Shown here piece after piece: positions 35,004 through 46,697 of a stretch of 64,000 bases of DNA. A program made the translations under genes and the position numbers. The notes below the pieces were generated by a model. It saw only the letters and a program-made list of their open reading frames with translations, was not told the DNA's origin and searched no databases. The stretch's first letter is position 1; the number at the start of each line of letters is the position of its first letter. Source of the DNA: Penium margaritaceum (Eukaryota > Streptophyta > Zygnematophyceae > Desmidiales > Peniaceae); contig SZWC01008658.1 of assembly GCA_023375785.1 (NCBI GenBank), forward strand, positions 22,981-86,980, in the 5' to 3' direction.

Positions 35004-36100
35004 GTGGGCTACGATGACAACAGCCAGTCATACCATCTCTGGGACCCAACGGCCCGGCAAATTGTTTGCAGCCGCAGCGCAACTTTTGATGAAACACTGC
35101 GGGACTGCACCGCGTCTTCCTCTGAGCCACCTCCTCTTCACATCATTCCTCTTGACTCCCAACCTGCACTTCCTGCCCAGCATCCAGCTGAGCATGGTCA
35201 GGACGAACATGCTGGTGTTCTCCCACCTATCATCCCTGCAGCTGACAACGGCCCCGTGGATGCGCCTGCACCGCCACCACCTCCGCCCCCACCACCTTCA
35301 CCTCCAGCTCCACGACGCCAACACTGGCCCTCTGGCTGGCGACCTGATGATCCACCCCACCGCTCAGCCCGCGTCGCCAAGCTCCGCGCTCTCGCTGCCC
35401 TGTTCTCTCCTCGCTCCTCCGTGGCCTTGGTGGCCACCCCTTCAGGTCCTTCTTCACCCACTTCTTCTCCTCCGTCTTACCTCGATCCTTCTCCAGATCT
35501 GGCTCTTGTTGTTCAGGTTGTTGACCCGGTCAGCTACAAGGACGCCATGGGCCGTCTTGACTCTGCAGAATGGCATGACGCAGCTGTCAGCGAGTTTGAG
35601 CAACTGCAAAAACAATGCACTTGGGACCTGGTTGACCTTCCTCCTGGTGCCCCTGTTGTCTCCTGCAAATGGGTGTTCAAGAGCAAGCTTGACGAGCATG
35701 GTGCGCCCGACAGATACAAGGTGCGCTTGGTGGCACGCGGCCACAGCCAGTTTCAGGGAGTGAATTACAGCGATACATTTGCCCCTGTTGCCAAACACAG
35801 CGCCATCCGTGTCATCCTGGCCCTGGCAGCTGAGCAGCAGTGGTACCTCCATCAAATGGACGTGAAGTCCACTTTTCTCAATGGTGATCTGGAGGAGGTG
35901 GTGTGCATGTCTCAGCCTGAGGGCTTTGTGCAGCCGGGGGGGGGGGGGGGGGGAACAAGGTTTGCCGCCTGCTCAAAGCCCTCTACGGCCTCAAACAGGC
36001 CCCTCGCCAATGGAACAAGCGCATCCACGATTTCTTTCTGAGTCAAGGCCTCAAACGTCTCCACAGTGACCACTCTGTTTACTACAAGGATGGCATCGAC
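35004..36100 (+). pseudogene. Copia-C integrase tail, proline-rich linker and RT start
   Basis: The frame has the integrase tail, a poly-Pro run (35265-35320), then the RT start (WDLVDLPPGAPVVSCKWVFK, RYKVRLVARGHSQFQGVNYS, FAPVAKHSAIRVILALA, WYLHQMDVKSTFLNGDLEE). A G homopolymer of about 17 bases lies at 35937-35953, just after the RT fingers. Part of a fossil. Confidence 0.87.
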
Positions 36101-37105
36101 AACCTGGGTGTCATCCTATACGTGGACGACCTCATTCTGTTTGGGCGCTCCCTGGTTATCATCGCTTCCTTCAAGCAGGCCCTGTCCGCAACCTTTGAAA
36201 TGAGCGACATGGGCCCTCTCCGTTTCTACCTTGGGACCCAGATTCAACACTGTCGCGATCCATCGGAGGTCACATTGTCGCAGCGTACCTACATCTCCCG
36301 TATGGCTGACAAGTTTGGCCTGAGTCAGCCTCACCCTACAGGAACTCCACTTCCCGTGGATCATGGCTTGACCAAGCCTGTGACAGTTGACCTCCTCGCT
36401 GATCCCAAGGACACTAAGCTGTTTCCCAGCCTGGTCGGTTCCCTGATGTACGCCAGCGTTGGGACAAGGCCAGATCTTTCCTATGCAGTCGGACTGCTGA
36501 GTCAGGGATGCAAAAATCCCACAGTCAATCACGTGACTGCTGCCAAGAGGTGCATCAAATATCTGAAATGCAACGCAGAGCAAAAGATTCGGTACACCCC
36601 ACAGGGTGCCGTTCGCTTGGTTGGATTCTGTGATGCAGATTCATCGGGCGACAAGAGCACCAGCAAATCCACTTCTGGATATGTTTTTATGCTCAGCGGT
36701 GTACCCATGAGCTGGTGTTCAAAACAACAATCTGTGGTGGCCTTGTCGTCTACCGAGGCGGAATACATCGCTGCAAGTAAGGCAACCAGGGAAGCTGTCT
36801 GGTTGCGCATGTTGCTGGAAGAATTGGGATTCAGCCAGATGGAATTAACCGTGATCTTCTGTGACAATGAGGGAACGATCGCGCTCAGCGAGGACCCCGT
36901 ATTCCATGATCACACAAAGCATGTCAAAAGACAACATCATTATATGCGAGATGCTGTGGCAGAGGGAGATGTGCACCTTGAGTATGTCGGCACAAAGCAA
37001 CAGGCTGCCGATATGTTCACAAAAGCACTGGATGGTCGCCAGCATGAAACACTATGCAGCACCATCGGACTGATTATGGACTACGAATGCGTATGGACCA
37101 TGTAA
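36101..37105 (+). pseudogene. Copia-C RT palm and RNase H
   Basis: RT palm with the YVDDLILFG motif at about 36119-36145, then FEMSDMGPLRFYLGTQIQ, then RNase H (GFCDADSSGDKSTSKSTSGY, SSTEAEYIAASKATREAVWL, HTKHVKRQHHYMRD, ADMFTKALDGRQ). The 327-codon stretch from 36122 to the stop at 37105 is uninterrupted. Part of a fossil. Confidence 0.9.
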
Positions 37106-37354
37106 CCCTGGCCAGACAATGCGAGGATTGGACCAGGGAGGATGATTGATCTTTGCAAGGGGGGTTCTCTCCTTTTGGGTCTTCAAAAACACCATACGTA
37201 AAAATGTAAGGGAGTGTGAGCGAAAATTGTTTCTGTAACCCGGCTCACTCAACTATAAAGATGAGACCGTGGTTGAGAGGCTGAGGGACAAGGGAGCGTG
37301 GAACGAACAAACCACACGAGAAAGGGGAGCAATATTGGTCTCTATGGCTTGAAA

Positions 37355-37368
37355 CTCACAGGGGGGAT
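37355..37368 (+). other. Polypurine tract of Copia-C
   Basis: A purine-rich stretch containing GGGGGGAT lies directly before the 3' LTR, the usual second-strand primer position. Confidence 0.8.
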
Positions 37369-38244
37369 TGTTGGAAATGAGTTTCACAAAAATGGGCAAA
37401 TACCACAGAGAAGCAGGAGAGAGGGATTCCAGCCGCTCTCCCCTGCCCCTCCATGACCTACTCTACCCTATCTTCTACTTGTGCCCAGGGTCAGGAGACA
37501 GAACATTGCCTTGCCTCCCCTGTCCACTTATGTGCCTGTATTGCGACATACAGCCTGGTGATGAGTATGATGTATTCCATAGAGCATTGCACAGTTACGT
37601 TGTGTGGTTTGGTGTTGCGGAAGTTTGGGTGGTACCCAAGCAGGAGGCCGACGTGGCAACTCGGCAGAAGTGGAACCACAAAGACACCGAATTGTCCTTC
37701 CGCATAAAGCAGCATAAGGGAAAGGATCCAGACATCAGGGGGGGAACAACCCATTGATATCTATCGAACGGTTGATGATACGGCAACCATCCGATGGAAG
37801 ATCAACAGCTGACGGCCAATAGATATCTTTTACAGAGGTTCTTAAAGTAATATCCAAGGGTCAATGCCACACTCGAGCAGTGACCATCTACCGAAGGCGA
37901 TGTCACCCAAACGGCACCCAAACAGCAGCCGAGTGAAGCCGGCAGTCTTGAAGACGGCACCTGGGGACGGCATCACTGTTCAGCGGAGCAAGACGAGCAG
38001 CAGCGGAGGCAAGCGAAGTATTTAGTCTGGTTCTTTTTTCCTTTGTTTTGTTATTCTTGTGTACCTAGATTGTAGTAGCTTTGTACCCAGCACTTGGAGT
38101 TCATGAAAGAGATTTCCTTCCTCTCTCTCATTGCAGTGTGTAGATCTGGCTGAGTGAGCCTGTGTTGATCTTCACTGATTCTGCAATTGGTTCTGCGATG
38201 TCTCACATTTGTTTTGTGACATTCAACGATCCTATCTTCCAACG
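37369..38244 (+). repeat. 3' LTR of Copia-C (876 bp)
   Basis: Same length and order as 31478-32353. Followed at 38245-38249 by CCCAA, the target duplication. Confidence 0.95.
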
Positions 38245-38249
38245 CCCAA

Positions 38250-40107
38250 CCTCTTAGACCTCGTCATGGGCCTTCCACAAGAGCTGAAAACAAAAAAATT
38301 CGTATGTGAATGCTTTGGCAATTGGTTGAAGTGCCTCTTACAATGATGTCTCATATGTGACATAGCATCCACTTGGTGGTTCTTGTGGGATTTTACTTTT
38401 TTTGGTTGAGAGTGCACTTGTGGCCGTCCACGTATTACGATAGAAAGCAACATCGTGATTTGACAATCTTCTGCTCCTGAATGACGAATTCACACCCTCA
38501 CTTGTGGTCGCAGTAATGAACCACAATTCAGTTCGGCTTTGAGCGCTCCCATTTCACCAAAAATCAGTATTCCATGGTGTAGTCCTCTATCGCACACTAA
38601 CACTACTCCATCGCCTCTAATTCCATACCCCCTGGGGACTGGACATTGTCTGCTCTCTCCTCACCCTCGTCCAAAAGATGGGCTCAAGAAAAACAAGCAA
38701 AAAAATGTTCAAAGATAGTACGAGAAACATGGCATGTACCATGGTTGCTTATGATACTTATTGAGCACACAGTGTTTGGCGTCTTTGTGGCGTGTTGCTT
38801 CGTGCTCAAGTTTTGGCTGACAGTGTTGGGGCATTCACTGAGCAAGTACTCTCAAATAGACACGGTTATCATCTTAGCGTCTAACCATGGCATAGAGTGC
38901 ACACATACCATTTGGTGGGTGATATTGTTTTGGCCACATGCGCATAGCTCTATCAACCTTCTACATGACAGGTCCCGGGTCAGGAGAACCGAGAGTCATG
39001 GATGACTACATCACAACTTCTTGCTACACATCCGATTGGCCATGGACTCTCATGTCCTCACCCCACTTTGCAAATGATGTGAGCTTGATGGGGTTAAAAA
39101 AGTATTTGGTTGGGTCATCCATTGGCAAAGCAAGGTGATGAGGGGGGTGATGAGGTCCTGGCGAAAGGTGCATGCCTATGCTATGCACGTTGTAGTTGAT
39201 TTCTAGTGGGACAGTCAACAAATAGAGCAAGCTTGAGGCACCCATGCCAATAAATCCAGGAAACACAAGTAATAGAACATGATATTAAATACGTAGATTG
39301 CCCGAATGTATGGAAATCACCGCGTGTGAGAATGTAGGAGAGCGCCATGGCATATCGCGAGACAACCCGAAGGCCGTTTGTGTTGCCCACATGTTGATGA
39401 TGTAGCAAACCAGGTACAAAGACTAAATTCAGAGATCCCAACCAACTCCAACACAAGTTAGATCTGCACGTCGAGTAAAGCAACCACGGTAAGGGGGGGG
39501 GGGGTACGACTAGCCTAACCACCATGGTATGAGAAGTGTCAATATATGAAACCACAACACAAAGTGACAAATGTCAGCATTTGACATTTTCCTTACGTAC
39601 AAGGGGTGCCCTGTGTAGATGATAACCTTTTTCAAACATGAAACATGTAACATGTGAAGTGATAATAGCAAAGCAACAACCTTTGCAAACAGGTGTCAAA
39701 GGCGGACACAACAGACCTAGTGTTTGGAGTGATGTACGAGACGGTTTAATTAAACATTTCCTTTTCAAACATGCATGAAAGGATGATATCCTTACTATAC
39801 CCTCGTCTTTTAAAACGGGAAGAGACGTAAAAAGAATTCACCTGTATTGTGCGATCTGGCAATAATTTCATGGTGCACAAAAAAGTAAGGATGACCTGGA
39901 GTTTATCCTCACAATGGGGTGACAAAATGACAAACCTCAAAATGGGGCAACACAAAGATGGTCTAGGGAGAATCGGGACCAATTGTAGGTCCGTACATTG
40001 ATTCTAGCCATTCAACTAAAAAGAGCTATTTTTTTCTCCTTATGGTTCTTGAATTGCGACTTTGAGGACGAATGATATGTTTTCTTTGGATTTTTTCTGG
40101 TCTTATG
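38250..40107. other. Region downstream of Copia-C without recognised genes
   Basis: Sequence that was contiguous with 31477 before the Copia insertion. Minus-strand frames at 38530-38232 have a protein-like look and could extend the decayed frame at 29606-31340 (inference). A 129-codon minus frame at 39570-39181 shows no domain. A poly-G run lies at about 39487-39497. No gene called. Confidence 0.45.
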
Positions 40108-40660
40108 TGTTTTGTACCAGACAAACACAAGTCACAAATCTTCTGGAGTGGGCAAATCCTCAATTTACACGAGCAGCCCTTCGCATCGCAAGGACCATGA
40201 TGTTAACAGCGAAGGCCGACGGCAAACTGGCCAACTGCCCAGCCCCCATTGGATATTCTCGAAGCTTTTGATAGCTTCAACCACAATCACAAACCTCCGA
40301 AAAAAAGTGTCACAACCTTTTGATCGACTTCTCAACGACTCTTGATAAATCCTGACTTATGAAGATGCATAACGCATCTTCACCGTCGACTCACAGAGAC
40401 CCCCAACTTCTTGGTGGACCTTCTTGAATCCGACCACTCACGACACGACTCGGCACGCATTACTCTACATTCATCCTAATGACCTTGACTATGTTTCATT
40501 CGTAACTCATCACTTGTATGTATACATGTCCGACCATCTTGACACTTTTCATCGAAGTACACTTACCTCTAATTATAAACTGCTAAAGTGTCCCAAATTT
40601 GAAATCGTGTTTTGCCTCACAAGTTCTACTCTTTCACCATCTACGCTCCGTTTGGCATAA
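40108..40660 (+). repeat. 5' LTR of Gypsy fossil D
   Basis: Starts near TGTTTTGTACCAG and ends before the primer-like site. It shares ordered blocks with the reverse complement of 12852-12305 (GCTTCAACCAC, GTGTCAC, GATGCAT with CATCTTCACC, CATCTACGCTCCGTTTGG). Confidence 0.7.
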
Positions 40661-41858
40661 CACTTTGTATCAAAACGGAGCAGTGTTGGAGACGCATCTC
40701 GCTACTTCACCCATCCAGAGGACTACCCCACACAAGTCTTAAGCGCATCACGCACGTCAAGACTTTGTAAAAGTTGTAACTACAACATGAGGCAAGCGTG
40801 CACAACCGTCGACCATTAGCGGGTCTTTGGCGACGAGCTCAGCGATGGAGGAGAAGAACTTGCTGGTGTACGTGAACCCTAGAGCGACAGTGAACACTAG
40901 GGTGGCAGTCTTTGCGGCAGCTGGGACAATTCCTACAACTTGGGTGGCCAATCTGTTCACGGATCCAACAGTGATAAACCAGCTGTCCCTACCTATAGCC
41001 TCGATCATGACAATAGGAATGACAAGTGGCACTGGACGACAGTCGCGGGTCAAGGAGGAATTGAAAAACAAGACCTCTGCCCCTCGAAGGGATCAACAAG
41101 CACTTGCTCTAGCAACTCAATGTCGTGATGGAGGTTCTTCACAACGCAAGCACGCGTGAAGCGGTGCTTGTCCAAAGAAATTCCCAACTCTTGAGCAAAG
41201 CCAAAGTTCGTCCAGCTCAAATAGAATTGTTCAATCCTTGAAACTCAAAAGGACCAACAATTTGGATGTGGTTGACGACCTTCGGGGTGTACTTTACCGC
41301 TGCTAGGGAAAACGACAATGAGAAAAAAAGTTGACCTTACTGCCGCGCTTTTGCATAGCACGGTGTTAAGTTGCTAGTATGACCTAAAGACCATCTAACG
41401 GTAACAGGAGACCAGCTCGGTATCACCAATGGCTCATGTCGCCCGTCTCACGTCACTGACGGCTGTCGTTCTACCCTTGGAGCAGATCAACCCATGCTAG
41501 TGAGACGCGCTGATGCCACAAACCAATAGGAACACATTCTATCGCTTAATGCTTGCATGCTTTGGATGACTGGACAAAAACGTGACCCACGATACGAACT
41601 CTAGCATGTGTACCAGTAGTCTAATGTGGCGGAGTACATGTGGAGATTTCGTGAAATCATCACTGGAGCGAACATCTCCCTTGACGAGCTTTGTATTCAC
41701 TACAACGGCCTCAAGTAACATCTCGGGCGAGCGATCGCCATTCTTGACATCCAGAACGAGTTGCCATAGATGATCGTAGCAGCAGAAAGGATCAACAATG
41801 CCAACTACAACGCTCAAATATGGGAATCATATGGCTGGCGACATCCTAACCACAATCA

Positions 41859-42305
41859 TTGTGGAAATGGAAAAAACTAGTCGATGGACTCCTTTACTAC
41901 GATGGAATTCATCGCTGTCGACCAAAGAGATACGTGAACCTGGTAGAACGGCAGAAAAGTAGGGCACATAACTCAAATATGTCAAAGCATGCAGCACAAC
42001 AAAAAGGGAGGGGGGGAGTCGTAGAAAATTGGGTTGGGAAACGGCAAGAGGGAGGAGTAGAAGGCGTAAATATTGTCCACAAGGAGCAATCTTTGCCGAA
42101 TGATTGCCCATTCATATGGCCCACATCGTCGTACAGGGATCCTGATATTGTAATTTTTGAGGAGCATGAGAACGACCAGTTGTCGATACTACGAGAAGTC
42201 CAACGTCGAGGATGCAGAAGCCAGAGAACGATACTGGCAATACTGGATGGTGGAGCTTCACGTAGTTTCATAAGCAACGACATGGTTCACAAGCTGTGTC
42301 TGTAG
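41859..42305 (+). pseudogene. Gypsy D gag C-terminus and protease remnant
   Basis: A 148-codon open stretch ending in the protease active-site block TILAILDGGASRSFISNDMV, which is typical of Gypsy retropepsins. The region before it is basic and includes SYRDPDIVIFEEHENDQLSI. Fossil. Confidence 0.75.
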
Positions 42306-42744
42306 ACCAAACCAAGGGTTTCTTTAAAGAAAAACCATTGATGGGAGACTACAGATATGGAGACTCCAAGAACCATGATGATTGTAAGTGGGATGTTTTT
42401 TAGATGTAATGGCCTGGAGGTCTTGTTTAATGAGCGATGAAAAAAATCCTAAGACGATAGTTCCTATACTGGCAAAGTGGACAACTGGAATAGCAACAAT
42501 GTCTACGTGGAGACTGATGACGCCAAATGGCAAGTCCCCGTGCACGAGGGAAGCAGTTAGCAGAAGCAGCAAAGGTGGAAGCAAGAGAGGAAGCCAGAAA
42601 GCAACAACAAGTATAGCCGATATCACTTAACGTGGCCAAGCAATTTGTACGACAAGGGGCTGGTGCATGACTCATACATCTCAAGCCAATGGGAGAAGTG
42701 GAACTGGCAGCAGCTGACTCATCATTGGCCTCATCATCCTCATT

Positions 42745-43430
42745 GGCTTGGACAAAGATTGCGATGGTACCCAAAGAGTTTGCATTGCTTATCGAGGTAT
42801 TTGCGGGCTTCTTTCCCGACGAACTTTCAAAGACTTTACCTCTTCAACAAAATGTCGATCAACGCATCGAGCTAAAGTCGGGCAGTAGACTATCGTCCAA
42901 GAGGCCTATTAGATGAGCGATCACAATCTGACCGAGCTGAAAAAGTAGCTTGATGAGATGTTGTGTCAAGGGTTCATTCGCCCTTCCCCATCACAATATG
43001 CGGCACCCATACTAATTGTGTCAAAGAAAATTGGTGAGATGCACATATGCATAGATTATCAAGCGTTGAACGATGCTACCATCAAGAACCGCTACCCTCT
43101 TTCTTAAGTGGACGAACTTTTCGACCAACTCCAAGGTGTCTGGATTTTGAACAAAATCGACTTATGTAAAGGATATCACCAGATTCGTGTGGCAGCCACC
43201 GACATCGAGAAGACCTCGTTCCAAACTTCTTACGGGATCTTTTGACATCACAGTTATGCCACTTGGACTCACAAACAAGGCAACGATGTTCATGGCGACA
43301 ATGAATAACATTTTCTATCCGTACCTCGATGAATTTGTCATGGTGTATCTTGACAACATTCAGTTGTACAGCGACATCCCGGACGAACACGATGGACATC
43401 ATAAAAAAAGTTCTTGAAGTCTTATAACGC
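42745..43430 (+). pseudogene. Gypsy D reverse transcriptase remnant
   Basis: Frames contain VPKEFALLIEVFAGFFPDEL, GFIRPSPSQYAAPILIVSKK, then MPLGLTNKATMFMATMNNIF and VYLDNIQLYS. These are standard Gypsy RT blocks matching fossil A at 10255-9582. Fossil. Confidence 0.83.
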
Positions 43431-43570
43431 GAGATTTTTCTTTGAAAACTCTTGAATTATGACTTTTTTCATCGTTTGATCGAGTTTTTAGGTCACGTCA
43501 TCATCAATGGACGGATCACCGTGAATCGAAGAAGAAGTGGCAACAGTCTGTGATTGGCCGCCGTTGACAA

Positions 43571-44019
43571 ACATTTGAGAAATTCAAGTTTTTCTTGTAT
43601 TCTTCAATGATTACCGGCGATTTGAGAGGGACGACACACGAGTGTGAGTGCTTCTTTGTGACCTCACTTGAAAAAAAATGAGTGGCGGTTAGGAGACAAT
43701 TAACAAGAAGCAATCATTCCTTTTTTTACCCTGGTTCATCAATGTACATATGTGTAAGCAATAAATGATACTCAATATTTGTCTGTACATCGTTTACAAC
43801 ATAACTATGATTACGTTACTCTTCATACAGAAAATCTATTGATAGCTTTGGATGAGGCATTGATTGGAATTGATATTCATGCATATACATTGAGATTTGT
43901 CTTGGAATGTTGTTTTACACACATCCATGTATCTATGTGAATTATACTTTGAATTCATACATTTTCAGTCTTACTTCACTTTTGAATTCATCTAAATGTA
44001 CATGGGCATTTTTATTCTT
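43571..44019. other. AT-rich spacer
   Basis: About 450 bp of AT-rich DNA between Gypsy D and the TRIM element. No feature seen. Confidence 0.5.
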
Positions 44020-44668
44020 TGTAGCGTGGCAGTGCGACGCCGACCGGTTGAAGGAGCCACGTGGCTCGAGCGCGGTCACTTGGGACTTTGGGCGGTGAGA
44101 CAAGATGGCTTGAGGGTCGGATACCCTCAAGTGTCGCAGGTTTGGCCTAGTTTGCCAATGATTTTGTCCAATCCGCTACGTTGGTATCAGAGCCCCAGGG
44201 CTTGAATCCCATGTCGGGATTACCGGAGATGCCGAGGCAGCTCTCACTCCTAGCGAGGGGAAGTGTAGCATGGCAGTGCAATGCCGACCGGTCGAAGGAG
44301 CCACGTGGCTCGAGCGTGGTCACCTGGGACTATGGTCGATGAGACGGGATGGCTTGAGGGTTGGAGACCCTCAAGCATTGCGGTTTTGGCCTAGTCGGCC
44401 AAGGATTCCGTCCAATCTACTACATTGGTATTAGAGCTCAAGGGCTCGAATCCCACGTCGCGATTACCAGAGATGTCGAGGCAACTCTCACTTCTAGTGG
44501 GGGAGAGTGTAGCGTGGCAGCGCCACGCCGACCGGTCAAAGGAGCCACGTGGCTTGAGCGGGGTCACGCGGGACTATGGGTGGTTGGACGGGATGGCTTG
44601 AGCGTCGGAGACCCTCAAGCACCGCGGTTTTGGCCAAGTCGGCCAAGGATTCCGTGGCATGCGCTACA
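44020..44668 (+). mobile_element. TRIM-like element with three LTRs and two internal domains
   Basis: Three copies of a 161-bp LTR (44020-44180, 44264-44424, 44508-44668) alternate with two 83-bp internal segments (44181-44263, 44425-44507), giving an exact 244-bp period. Each LTR starts TGTAGC and ends GCTACG or CTACA-type, an inverted terminal repeat. Each internal segment starts with a Met-tRNA primer site (TTGGTATCAGAGC or TTGGTATTAGAGC) and ends with a purine tract (CGAGGGGAAG or TGGGGGAGAG). This is the structure of a terminal-repeat retrotransposon in miniature, which has no coding capacity and depends on other elements. I see no target duplication. The copies differ at a modest number of sites. 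Confidence 0.88.
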
Positions 44669-45750
44669 ATCCCTCATCGAAAGGTATGCTCATAAGTTTA
44701 CCCAAGTTAATATTATCATTGAATGATGTTTTTTATGGTTTTCAATGTAAAATTTTACCTGTTTTTGATTCCCTCTCATGTTAACTTTGTGGGACATTGC
44801 CATTCTTGTATTCTACGTGTGGCCTTGCTACAACTATTTGTTTTTATTATACACGAATTGCTTTTTTTTAACGATCTCTGCACGTGGACCTCAAGTTGTA
44901 CCTCATTTTATACACGTCGGGCTTCTTTTATGCCCTTTTAATTGCATTACGATTTGAATTTTGATGTGCTACTTAGGACCGATTCCGGTCATGAAAAGTT
45001 TGTTTTGTCTCTTGAGTTCATGTTGTTCATTTTTGGCCATCGATATTTCCTTGAATTTGGTTTGCAATCATGTTTACTCGATGACGTGTCTCGATGCCAC
45101 ACATGCATTATCTGATGGTGTTGATGTTGTCTTGCTTTCCACCAACATTTTACTCGATGATTGTTTGTTTAGACAAAGTGACCCTGAAGTAGTTTCTAGG
45201 TATCATCTGCAATGATCCTAGATGAGCGAATAGTTATTTTGTGGCCTTTTCTTGTGCCTCACTTCTAGTCCGGTTAGGGCTTATGTGAACCATCCAACTG
45301 GCCGGGTTGCCATTTCGACAAGCGAGATGCAGGGGAAGGGCCCTTGCGTTGTTGAGATTCGTCGCCCGGGTTACACTGATGTTGAGATCAGTCATGGAGG
45401 CCCCATAGTTGACGTTTGAAAGAAAGTCGTCAGATCAAGCTACACTAGCAGCCTAGGCCCTATAGTTGAACTGCCCTAAGAGATGCTAATCTGAATACTT
45501 TTGCTCGGTTACTATGTAACCTTATGCACCCTTTGCGTGCAACACCTGCCTCTCGTTTTGTTCATACTCATGAAAGTGGCGTGAATTGTGCATCTAATGA
45601 CGTGTCTTGCTTCGATGACGTCAACTTAAGGGAAAGTGCGATGAATCAGCGGTGGTTTTGCTAGCAGCTCTAAACCCCTATAGTACACGTGTGGATTTTT
45701 GGATTAGTTCCTCCGGGAGTATCAACCTTGTAGCAAGTTGACAGCGCCCA
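44669..45750. other. Unassigned stretch, possible LTR
   Basis: No coding domain. The part from about 45230 to 45750 lies just before a tRNA-primer-like site at 45752 and could be an LTR, but I cannot fix its left end. Confidence 0.35.
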
Positions 45751-45751
45751 A

Positions 45752-45781
45752 CAGTTGGCGCGTTCATCGTGGGGAGCGTCT
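45752..45781 (+). other. Possible primer-binding site of a Tat-type Gypsy element
   Basis: CAGTTGGCGCGTTCATCGTG, followed by GGGAGCG, resembles the TTGGCGCC...GTGGGG leader typical of Tat/Ogre-type plant Gypsy elements. No coding remnant follows, so this is only suggestive. Confidence 0.3.
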
Positions 45782-46565
45782 CAATAACATAGGTCAATCC
45801 TGACAGCCTCTCGGCAGATCACTTCAGAAAATCTTTCTCTGCCGTCCCGCCCAGGCGAGTTGCTACGTGCTCCGTTGTGACCGCAGATTCCCAACGACGA
45901 TTCGCCGTTTTTCAGAGAGGGAACGCGGAACGCGACTCGAGGTTGCTACTCGGTTTCGTGAGAACGGCGTATGAAGCACCCCTCTTCTCCGTGATATTTT
46001 TTTGTGGACCCCGGCGCTAGGCGACAAGCCACAACTTGACCCTGGATGACGTGTGCGAAACGTGGCGGGCTTGTCGCTAGCTTTGTCGGTTGCCACCACA
46101 CCAAATCAGTCCACAGTGAAATTACGTGGGACTCTTCCGATAGCGTCTTCTATCATATCGCTTGTCGTTTTCACGGCCCGAGCCTCTCGCGCTCACTCCA
46201 CCCCAATGTGGCCGACGGCCACTTCCGGGTCACTGCCTAAGTGCACGAGCTGGACCCAGCCCTTCCATTCGCAGCCCACACAGCCAGTAGCGCGTCCCAC
46301 TCGCTGCGCACCGTACACCCAGCGTTTCCTTCGCAGTTCAGGACGAAGAGGGCACCCTCCCATCGGATGAAGTCTATGGTCAACGCTCTCCCCAGGTCAA
46401 CCCTAACTGCTCAGCACGTTGCTTCTGAATATGCGAGACGGCAGTGCTCTCTCGTTGCCCATCGTAGGCGGGAACTACACTTGCACCCGTGGACCGAACG
46501 TGGACAGCATGTCGGCGCCGATGCCGATACACGAAAACTGACGGAGTACGCACCGTCAAGAAAAA

Positions 46566-46660
46566 CACTGAGCTGGTTCTGCGACCAAATCACTGAGCTG
46601 GTTCTGCGGCCAATACACCGAGCTGGTTCTGCGACCAAAACACGGAGCTGGTTCTGCGGG
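46566..46660. repeat. 25-bp minisatellite, four copies
   Basis: Units start at 46566, 46591, 46616 and 46641. The consensus is CACYGAGCTGGTTCTGCG followed by RCCAAAT; the fourth copy is partial. The period is not a multiple of three, so it would shift any reading frame. It lies about 50 bp before the ATG of the Leu-rich frame at 46698. Confidence 0.9.
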
Positions 46661-46697
46661 TTTTTCGTCCACAGCAGCGCTCCGCTGCTCCCACGCT

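Larger units (their letters stand above)
31478..38244 (+). mobile_element. Copia LTR-retrotransposon (Copia-C), full-length fossil
   Basis: A structurally complete Ty1/Copia element: 5' LTR, Met-tRNA primer site, gag, protease, integrase, RT, RNase H, purine tract, 3' LTR. Both LTRs are 876 bp and start TGTTGGAA; the terminal inverted repeat is TGTTGGAA/TTCCAACA. A perfect 5-bp target duplication, CCCAA, lies at 31473-31477 and 38245-38249. By eye the LTRs differ at roughly 7% of positions, which suggests a few million years at flowering-plant rates; the rate in this lineage is not known. The coding part carries about half a dozen breaks, so it looks inactive. It is the youngest large element here. 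Confidence 0.95.
40108..43570 (+). mobile_element. Gypsy chromovirus fossil D, 5' part to RT
   Basis: Plus-strand copy of the fossil A subfamily: LTR (about 40108-40660), primer-like TTTGTATCAAAAC (about 40664), gag (40800-41820; blocks such as INQLSLPIASIMTIGMTSGT match VNQPSLLTASMTIARMTGGT of fossil A), protease (about 42225-42305, LDGGASRSFISNDMV), RT (about 42745-43430, MPLGLTNKATMFMATMNNIF, YLDNIQLYSDIPDEHDG). Truncated near 43570; RNase H, integrase and chromodomain are missing. Many breaks. Confidence 0.83.

Noticed and set aside
35198-35461. Glu/Gly-rich minus frames opposite Copia-C
   Set aside because: Antisense shadow of the proline-rich linker of the element.
39181-39570. 129-codon minus-strand frame
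   Set aside because: No domain, odd Cys/Ser/Leu composition, and a poly-G run inside; looks like chance.
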